DNA of 64,000 bases from Alligator mississippiensis (lineage: Eukaryota; Chordata; Crocodylia; Alligatoridae). The notes beneath the pieces are model-generated. The model was not told the DNA's origin. It saw only the letters and a program-made list of their open reading frames with translations, and did no database searches. The DNA lies in contig NC_081824.1 in NCBI RefSeq assembly GCF_030867095.1, forward strand, positions 137,173,433 to 137,237,432, in the 5' to 3' direction. Every line of letters starts with the position of its first letter. Position 1 is the stretch's first letter. Both the position numbers and the translations under genes were made by a program. Below are positions 56,096 through 64,000 of this stretch, in pieces.

Positions 56096-57942
56096 TTAAG
56101 CTCACTCAAGTAGTGTAGATTGGACTTTTTTTTGCTCCTAGACCAAAGTTTAAAGGCCATCAGCCTAATTCTGCTTTTGGTGGCACTTGTATATCTATAC
56201 TGTTAGCCCTGAATTCTTGAGATGGCTTCTGAGGGGCAGCCAAAGTTAGAATTTGTCTTTCTCTTTTCTAACAAGGAAGAGGATTCTTTAAATGTTTATT
56301 GGTGCCAGTTGTATTTACAGTTGATCTGGTTGAGCCATGTCAGAGAAAATCCACCTCTTCTTAGAGATGTCATTTAGGTAGGTATTACAGAACAGGGCTG
56401 GCACTGGCAAGAAACTGTAGTTGAAAACCTGAGCAAATGCTAACTGGCAGTAGTTGCAGGAAGGAGTGCCTAAATGAAGAAAGGAGGCTGGAAGGGAGGA
56501 GTGTGTTCTACCAATTACATGAGGAAACTGAGAGTAAAGACTTCCAAGTTCTCTTTTTGGCTTTGCTGCCAATTTATTGATTGATATGGGCAAGTTGCTT
56601 TTAACCTTTCTATGCCTTGGTTTATTTGCAAATAAAATATGTACCTTTTTCCTTGTGGGGATATTGCAAGACTTGTTAAATTCAGCTCCTGAGTGGAAGC
56701 TGGATGCTTAACTTGGAGACGCTCTTGAAAAGTAATTTGAAAATTAGAAAAGACCCTTAGGATGAAGAACACTAGAGGTATTTTTTTCAAGATGTTCTTT
56801 TCTTTTATTTCTTTTTTTTGAGGGGGGGGAACAGATGAAGGAGGGGGCTGAGAGAGGATCCTCAGAAAAAGTGAGCGAGGGATCTTTAAGTAGCTGCAAT
56901 TGGGGTCTGGCAAAAAGGAAAAGTGCCTGGATCAAGAAGAGCTTTGGGACATCGAGCTGAGAACAAATGGTAGATTTCTCTCAGACAGAAGTGTCAGGAC
57001 CTTGAAAAGTTGCTTGAAGAGAAGGCCATGACAGCAGAAAATAAGAGAGAACAGCCTTTAATCAAAACAACCAGAAGCAAGAGGGACTAATTAGACAGCC
57101 AGCTGGCAGCGGTGCATCTAGCCAAGGGATGGTTTGCGTAGTGGATTGAATGCAGATTTTAAAGCAAGTTTACAGTGCTTTTTGTTTAGGCCGTTGTTTT
57201 TTCCCTAGCTATTTTGAAATGGGTCCTGCCAAATGTTCATATTTTTCCAGCTTTTGGTTATTGGGGAATGGAGAATAATTGAAGTTTTTATGACCCATGC
57301 AGTACAGACTTCAATAAATTTGATACCACTTTCTCTAACTAATGCATACTTCTATTTTAGAAGACACACAGTTTCAAAAGACTTACTTTTTAAATGGTCT
57401 ATTCCCTGCATATCCATTCCTTGTTCTCTCTTGGAAAATAGCTGATAGGCTGTGGATAATATCTGATTTCATATTTTATTCTAAGTTAAATCATTGCTAA
57501 ATTAAACTGTGTACTGCAGTTCTTGGAGGACTGAAACAGGGGCTCAATGAAAACCATATGTTTCAGAGCTCAGGGTAGTGTATTTTTGTGGGTTGAAGCA
57601 GAGAACCCAAATGGAGCGAGCCATCTTGGGTGCAGAATTGAGAGCCCACCTGGGAAATTTTAACTGGAATAGGGAGGTGAGGTTTCTTTATCATTCTAAT
57701 TAGACTTGAAGGACAAATTCTAACAGAGTAAACTTGGCCTCCTTCTGTCGCACCAGAGTGTACATAGGTTTCAAAGTAAACCATATATATAATACAGATA
57801 ATTGTATACAGCAGTTACACACTACGGACCAAATGCATAAAATACTGAAGGACTTCTGTTGGGCTTTTGATCCATCCTTGAACCAATATTCAATGATGTA
57901 CAAGTTTTCAAGGGCTTTTTGCTTCCCTTACACATGATCTGT
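56096..57942. other. No gene seen
   Basis: AT-rich with a T/G run at 56810-56830. No supportable exon. Confidence 0.6.
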
Positions 57943-58341
57943 GCCAAACATTTCACTTGTTTAAACTAACCAAAATGCTCTGGCTTCCAGAGCCCTTTAA
58001 CCAGGGTGGGAGGGGAGGAGGCAAGCTCAGACAGACAGCACAGCCCAGGTGAAGCCCTGTGGGAGGGAGGGAGCACCTGTGAACAGCTAATTGCTTAATT
58101 GATGAGTCATTAGGCTGTTCCCTGTTTTCCTTTTCCGCAGTGGGTACTAGTCCTCCTCTCCTCCCCCACTTTCTTCTTCCCTCCTTCCTGCCTGCCAGCT
58201 GCCTTCTGATTCCTGCTGGGGCACCACAGGGCTTCCCTTCCCTGCTGGACTGTACCTGCCACAAGCTAAAGGATAAGCTAACCTGTTATCACTACATTTA
58301 TCAGTTAAACAATTAATCGTTTAACCTTTCACATCCCTAGT
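57943..58341. mobile_element. hAT-like element with TAGGGA end
   Basis: The right end 'GTTTAACCTTTCACATCCCT' + 'AG' (to 58341) is a hAT-type terminus (reverse complement CTAGGGATGTGAAAGG). The left end near 57943 ('CAAACATTTCACTTGTTTAA') is a decayed counterpart. The core is non-coding and pyrimidine-rich. Confidence 0.5.
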
Positions 58342-58477
58342 ACAAAACTGCTGTTTAAAAGGGCATATAACTTTGCTAAAACTTGCAGTAGTTTGCAAAA
58401 AGGTAAAATGCATCAATTCTGGATGAACTAGGTCTGTGCTTTATATGCAAATTACTACAGGTATTTTTATTTCACAG
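58342..58477. other. No gene seen
   Basis: Short gap. Confidence 0.5.
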
Positions 58478-58643
58478 AATCGTAGAAAATGAGTTGTTGG
58501 AAGGGATCTCAGGAAGTCATCTAGTCAAACTCCTTGCTCAAAGCAGGACCATCTTCAACTAGATCATCCCAGCCAAGGCTTAATCTAGCCAGGTCTTAAA
58601 AATGTCCAAGGGTAGAGATTCCAGAACCTGTCTGGGGTTGAGC
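58478..58643 (-). mobile_element. CR1 LINE 3' fragment
   Basis: The + strand begins 'CACAGAATCGTAGAAAATGA' then 'TTGGAAGGGATCTCAGGAAG' and 'AGGACCATCTTCAACTAGAT', the reverse of a CR1 3' end of an avian/crocodilian-type older subfamily. It is interrupted at about 58644 by the next element. Confidence 0.85.
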
Positions 58644-58644
58644 T

Positions 58645-59534
58645 CAGGGGTGGGCAGTTATTTGCGTTGGAGGGCAACTTAACGAGTTTTGGTGAGCTGT
58701 TTGGGGCCACATGCATGCACGGATGTGTGCACACATACACTTACACACCCACATATGCATGTGTGCACTCCCCAGCCCTGGCCCACCTACCCCCTCCTCC
58801 CCACCTAGAGATGGCAGCTGGATCTGCAACTTGGGGGATGGAGCCTGGCTGCAGGACTCCATGCTGTCCTGCCCCATCAACAAGGCTCCTGGCTCATGCA
58901 TCCCCACAGCCCTCCACCCCACGCTCCAGCTCCCAGGAGCCCTGAAAGCAGGGCAGGTGGGACTGGATAGTGCAGAAACCTGTGGCCAGACTACATCCCC
59001 CATGGGCAGGGGCTGGGCTAGCCATGCTTGGGTCCCAGTGGCTACTGAACAGAAGCAGCCCTGCTCACCTGCCTGCCTGGCACTGCGCAACTGCCAGAGC
59101 CAGAGCTGTCAGGGCTTGAATGCGCTTGCTTGGGGACTGCTGCGCAGTGCTGGGTGGGCAGGGCTGTTTCTGCTCAGCAGCTCCTGCCTCTGCTGGTGGA
59201 CTGCACAGGTGGCAGCTCTGACTGGCCTCTGCTGGTGCTGTGCCATGCTGGGTGGGCGCTCGGGGCTCCTGCCCAGCGTTCCCTGCGGAGCTTGGGAGGT
59301 GGACTCCAGCCCCGCAGACCCTGAGCAGGCTGGACGACTCCTCCCAGGCTACCATGTAGTGCCACTTCTGCCCAGCGTCTCCCACGGCTCCAGCAGAGGT
59401 GGGAGCTGGTGCAATTACCCGCACTGCCCTCCAGCAGAGGCAGGGGTCCGAGTGTAGCTCAGCCAGGGCCTGCCATGCAATCTTGCTGCCTGCTTGTGGG
59501 CCGGAGGCAGGCAGCGACACTGCATGGTAGGTCC
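58645..59534. mobile_element. GC-rich hAT-like element (partial)
   Basis: The left end is 'CAGGGGTGGGCAGTTATTTG' (58645), a hAT-type terminus. The body is GC-rich, with a CA/TG-rich part at 58705-58765 and open frames on both strands that share no recognisable domain. The right terminus was not found; the sequence passes directly into CR1 at about 59535. Confidence 0.5.
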
Positions 59535-60690
59535 TGGGCCCTTCATGTCCCTTGCTAGCTGCAACTCCAGTTGCACTTTGACCTTCCTGACTTCATTCCT
59601 CTATGCCCAAGCAATACTCTTATACTCCTCCCTAGTTGTTCATCCAAGTGTCTACTTCTTATAAGCTTCCTTTTTTTTTGATTTGGCTCATTGAAGAGTT
59701 TCCCGCTAAGCCGAGCTGGTTTTCTGCCATGTTTGCTAGTCTTCCTGTGCATTGGGATGGTTTGTTCCTGAGTCCTCAGTAAGGTTTCTTTAAAATACAA
59801 CCAGCTCCCCTGGATTCCCTTCTCCCTCAAACTGTCCTCCTAGGGGATCCTGCCCATCAATTCCCAGAGTCAAAGTCTGCTTTTCTGAAGCCCAGGGTCC
59901 TTACTCTGCTCCTCTCCTTCCTTCCTTTCCTCAGGATCCTGAACTCAGTCATCTCGTGGTCACTGCTGTCCAAGTTGCCATGTGCTACTACATTCCCCAC
60001 CAATTCGTCTGTGTTTGTGAGCAGCAGGGCAAGAAGAGCATGGCCCCTAGTTGGCCGCTCTAGCATTTGCACCAGGAAGTTGTCTCTTACACTTTCCAGA
60101 AACTTCCTGGATTGCCTGCACACTACTGTATTGCCCTTGCAGCAGATGTCAGGGTGATTTAAGTTCCCCATGAGAACGAGGGTCTGTGATCTGGAAACTT
60201 CTGCTAATTTTCTGAAGAAAGCCTCATCCTCCTGGTCTGGTGGTCTATAGCAGACCCCCACCACATCATCCTTGTTGCTCTCCCCTCTGACCCTAAACCA
60301 GAGACTTTCAACAGGCCTGTCTCCAGCTGCTTTGAGCAACCATACAGTTCTTTTACATAAAGCACAACTCCTTTTTCTCTTCTTCCCTGCCTGTCCTTCC
60401 TGAACAGTTTATATCTATCCATGACAGTGCTCCAGTCATGTGAGCTCCCACCAAGTCTTTGTTATTCCAATCATGTCATAGCTCCATAATTGTGGAAGGA
60501 CTTCCAATTCTTCTTGCTCGTATCCTAGGCCCTGTGCATTCGTGTACAGACAGGCACCTGAGATGACTAGCCAATTGTCCTGCTTTCTCAGGAAGAATGA
60601 GAAGGCTTCCCCTGTAGCACCTTCCTGCTTATGCTTCCTCCAGGTCACCCACTTCCCCACTTTCCTCAGGGCTTTGGTCTCCACCCTTCA
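59535..60690 (-). pseudogene. CR1 LINE ORF2: endonuclease domain
   Basis: On the minus strand the N-terminal part of CR1 ORF2 can be followed in order: 'LYTNAQGLGYEQEELE' and 'YDMIGITKTWW' (about 60565-60440), 'MDRYKLFRKDRQGRREKGVV' (60422), 'VVGVCYRPPDQEDEAFF' (about 60268-60220), 'LVLMGNLNHPDIC', 'HALLALLLTNTDELV', 'GNLDSSDHEMTEF' and 'FRKADF', then 'SWLYFKETLLRTQEQTIPM'. The catalytic GDFN is GNLN here while SDH is kept. At least three frame changes and stops occur. The sequence ends at about 59535, before the reverse transcriptase. Confidence 0.88.
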
Positions 60691-61560
60691 GCAAACCTAG
60701 TTTAAAGCCCTTTTTACCATGTTAGTGAGTCTGTCTGCAAAGATGCTCTTCCCTCTCTTCATCAGATGGATCCTGTCTCTTTCTAGCAATCCTTTTTGGA
60801 GGTACATCCCATAGTTGAAGAAGCCAAAGCTCTGCTGGTAACACCATCCATGCAACCATGCATTAATCTGCAGGATGTGTCCCCTTCTGCCAGGACCCTT
60901 CCCCATGACTGGAAGGATTGAGGAGAACACTATTTGAGCCACTGTCCCTTTCACCCTTGCACCCAGAGCCCCATAGTCACTTTTGCTCAGGGTCACCTTG
61001 GCAGCATCACTGGAAGAGCAGCATGGGATGGTAGTCAGAAGGCCAGATGCATCTCAGTAATAACTTCACAGCATCTTGAATCCAGGCTCCAGGCAAGCAA
61101 TAGACTTCTTGAGACAACAGGTCAGGCCAGCAGATGGATGCCTCTGTCCTCCACAGAAAGAAGTCTGCAGAGGACAGGCCAACCATCACCACTCATCACT
61201 TTCTTTTGGTGGCAGTGGTCTCAATCCTCCCAACTTTGAGGATGCCTGGCCTGGCTTCTTCCACCAATGTAATGTGCTTTCTTCACTGTTGCTAGAGTTC
61301 CGTGTCTGTTTTCCAGGCAAACTGCTGCAGCTGGAGATGAAGACTTCTGCTTGCTGCCGAAGGTCACATGCTTCCACCTTCCTGGGAGTCCATGTCCTCT
61401 TTCTTCTTTAGCTCTGCCTTTGGCAGTGCTTTTTCCATGGTCCTAGAGGTCTTCTTCAGCATTGAATCAATGAAATCCCTATGGCGGAGGATGCTTTGGA
61501 GCCTTGCCATCTCCTCCTATAGCTCTATTGCCTGCTCCCTGCTAGCTTATGCCTGCTAGA
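60691..61560 (-). pseudogene. CR1 LINE ORF1: esterase-like region
   Basis: The upstream part of the same CR1. On the minus strand a coiled-coil-like stretch (about 61550-61370, 'RLQSILRHRDFIDSMLKKTS') is followed by 'WRTEASICWPDLLSQEVYCL' and 'WIQDAVKLLLRCIWPSDYHP' (61155-61030), then 'GARVKGTVAQIVFSSILPVM' and 'INAWLHGWCYQQSFGFFNYG'. CR1 ORF1 proteins are known to carry an esterase-like SGNH domain; the 'GDSLLRGTE' block expected before 'RTEA' is degraded here. Stops and frameshifts are present. Confidence 0.78.
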
Positions 61561-61900
61561 TGCCCTATCGGCAGATTGGGGCAGGAGGCTGGGACCTCAC
61601 CCACCCCTGCAGCTGTTTCCAAGCCCTGTGCCTTGACCACCCAATTGAGGCATGGGGCTGGGACTAAAAGCAGGCTCCCAACCTCAGGGCTTGACCCAAA
61701 TCAGGGTCATGGGGGTCTGCCCCTCGCTCTGCCTGTGGGGCTCTCCTGGTGCACAGTCTGTGCAGTGCTCGCCACTGCCACCCCCGCAAGTGTGGCCCTC
61801 TGCTGGTTTCGCCAGGCATGAGTGAGTCAGTGGTGGGAGTGGGGGTTGCAACCTGGATTTAGGGTTGCAGCAAAAAGAGGTTGGGAGCCACTGGTTTAAA
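61561..61900. repeat. GC-rich remnant with hAT-like right end
   Basis: Ends with 'AAAAAGAGGTTGGGAGCCAC' + 'TG' (61874-61895), the reverse complement of a CAGTGGCTCCCAACCTCTTT-type hAT end. The left terminus is not identified. Confidence 0.45.
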
Positions 61901-64000
61901 GAGTGATGCTGAAATTAACCTGATTTATGAACCAGTTGCGCACCTCCTTTTCATGGTCTGGAAAACTACTTGAAATTATTTTTGAAGTAAGTAGTACAAT
62001 GTTAAAAATATACATATGCAGTTCTGAATACGTAGGAGAAGGAGGAATGGTACTGTCATGTATTTCTACTGGTATCTTGGTACATGACTTGTATTTCTTA
62101 TGTTAATGTAATCCTTTTAAATTGGATTCCATAATGTAAAACACCTTTAGGGAAATATGTAATTTTAGTAAATTGGTTGTGTCTGAATAGGTGGTATTTA
62201 CTTTTTATTTCCCAGTTTTGAGTCTTTCCCTATGTGCCCAGCAAGGGAATGAATGAGGCTTATACTCTTGGTTTGTGGGTGGATAGGATACTTTAGAAGA
62301 AGTGCTCTTTGAAGTTAAATTTTGTTGTTATTGAGGAAGGGCACTTTCTATCATAGCATTGCAACCACTTTACTTGGACTTACTGACATGTGAAGCCGCT
62401 GAAGACCAAAGTGTTGTTCACCCTGGTCCTGCCACAAGCCCATTAGGGGCTTTCAGCCTCCTGGCAGCTCCAGTGTCTATGGAACACTTACCAGGGTAGA
62501 AGTTAATATGCTTCTCCGTTGGCTTTTGGAGGCCTGTCAGGTTTTCTAGCTCCTCTCTCCTAAGTCTACGAGGGCTTGTAGACTCCTGGCAAGAGCTGTA
62601 GAAGGCTCCCACCTTTCCTGAGCCTTAGGAGTCTGTAGCAGGAATTTTCTTCTGGGAGGCTTTCCAGTCACTTCAGTGGGTTTTGGACCAGTCATGGAGG
62701 GGTGGTATGGAACATTAACCTATCAGGAATTTACTGTCAGTTATTTCTAAGTAATAAAGAATGCACTGAGCATACTTCTCCCTTGAATTTTACTACTGTA
62801 TTCGAACTCAGAGGGTTTGTCAAAGGGAGTTTTTGGAAATGTCTGTTAATCCTGTCAATTAAAAAAAATGTATTCTGAATGCCAGGTAACTTCCTGAAGA
62901 TTTATGATGAATAGCTTCATATAACTCAAATGCTACCACTGGCTACTGGTACACTGCCTGAAATTCTTGGCCCTGGCTCGGTGAATTATGGCACATTTTC
63001 CATTGTGTTATTAAGGCAACTAAAGTATTCCAGTCCTATTGTCTATAGCTGAGGAGAAATGCAGAAAAATCATTTCTTCCCACGCACTTCGACATGAGAA
63101 ACAAAGTGTAGAACTTTTTTCAACTCTTTACTGCTTTGCCAAGCACAAAGCAAGGATCTGATACTGAGTGGTTAAAAATCCATCATAAAACTTCCATTGA
63201 CTGAACTGAGGGTGCAGAATCTGGCCGAGAGCCCGTATAAACACAGTATCTTCCACGGGTGTTGATTCCTTATATCAGAACATTGTATTTTGAAAAGGAA
63301 GGAGAGCTTACCTCCTAGGCCTACGGACAGATCTTGCTCCCACTGAAATCAAAATGGAATTTACCATTGATCTCAGTGGGAAATGGATTAAATTCTGCCT
63401 TTCTTATGTCCAGATGTTGAAGCCCTTACATGTGTTCAGTACTGTACACCATGCTTGGTCCCACCGAAAGGCATGAGACTGCTTGAGGAGTAAACTATTA
63501 CACAACCTAAGTAGAGCCTCAGACTCCATTGATGGGTGAAATAGATGATCTTGGGCCTGATTCTCATCTCCTTTAGATCAGTTAGTGATGCAGAATGGAG
63601 TGAGAGAGAAAAGAATCACGTCTAGTGAGTTTTGAGGCATGTGTGTGCGCATGTGTATAAGAGCAAATTAATATCATTATATAATAATATAGTACAGTAA
63701 GTAGGGACAACCAGAGAAATAAACTACCAAAGTTGATTTATCTCTGTGCTGCAGCTACTGTAGCCAAATAATGGTTATAAAAATAAGCAGGAGAAAGATG
63801 AGAGTACCACATCTTCATTGTTGAAGCTGGCACATCTTTTATTACAGGAAATACCTGTGCAAACTGAACTCCCTTAACTATGGCCCTGATCCAGCTCTAA
63901 CTGAAGTCAATGGAAATGCTCCTATTAACTCAGTGGGGCTTGGACGAGGCCTAACATCTCCACCCTTTGCACTCCTCCCCATTCCATAATATTTAATCAT
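61901..64000. other. No gene seen
   Basis: AT-rich DNA. Copies of the ancient motif occur at 63340-63400 ('TTGATCTCAGTGGGAAATGG') and 63895-63950 ('CTGAAGTCAATGGAAATGCT', 'ACTCAGTGGGGCTTGGA'). No exon or RNA gene is supported. Confidence 0.6.

Noticed and set aside
58711..59457. 248-codon frame
   Set aside because: Within a GC-rich hAT-like body, overlapped by equally long antisense frames; no recognisable domain.

Overview
This looks like vertebrate nuclear DNA from a sauropsid, most probably a crocodilian. The evidence is several CR1 LINEs whose 3' ends carry the wording typical of crocodilian and turtle copies ('TCATAGTTGGTAGGG...GGAAGGGACCTGAGCAGATCAT', reverse strand), a Tx1-type LINE, many short hAT and Harbinger relics, and one CpG island in otherwise AT-rich, gene-poor sequence. 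The species call is an inference; a turtle is the main alternative. There are no bacterial genes, CRISPR arrays or operons.

The only likely host coding sequence is one first exon at 14407-14515 (+). It lies in a CpG island (about 14190-14720), encodes a signal peptide and ends at a consensus splice donor. I could not find its second exon, so 14516 to the window end may be one very long first intron. The protein is not identified.

Region by region. 1-2560: a broken hAT transposase abutting a broken Harbinger transposase, then a 265-bp tandem duplication. 2560-13900: mostly single-copy-looking DNA with short MITE-like repeats and CR1 ends. 13900-14200: a 45-bp minisatellite against the CpG island. 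16.1-16.9 kb: a second, older Harbinger relic. 20.05-23.57 kb: two related hAT-like elements in opposite orientation, the first containing a very large imperfect palindrome with arms of roughly 800 bp. 23.6-35.6 kb: intron-like DNA with MITEs. 35.7-44 kb: a long dead Tx1 LINE broken by a probable solo LTR, a hAT element with an 8-bp target duplication, and a CR1 LINE. 45.0-45.4 kb: another long palindrome. 47.9-49.4 kb: a CR1 LINE on the minus strand. 51.6-55.5 kb: a complete LTR element on the minus strand. 58.5-61.6 kb: more CR1, including an ORF1/endonuclease segment.

The most interesting object is the LTR element at 51612-55466. It has two LTRs about 96% identical by eye, a perfect 5-bp target duplication, a polypurine tract and a primer binding site complementary to the 3' end of tRNA-Ser(GCU). 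Its one long frame is an uninterrupted 621-codon Gag-like frame. It has no pol, and the Gag start codons lie at or inside the primer binding site. It looks like a non-autonomous, Gag-only member of a class III (ERV-L/S-like) family that would depend on an autonomous relative for reverse transcriptase.
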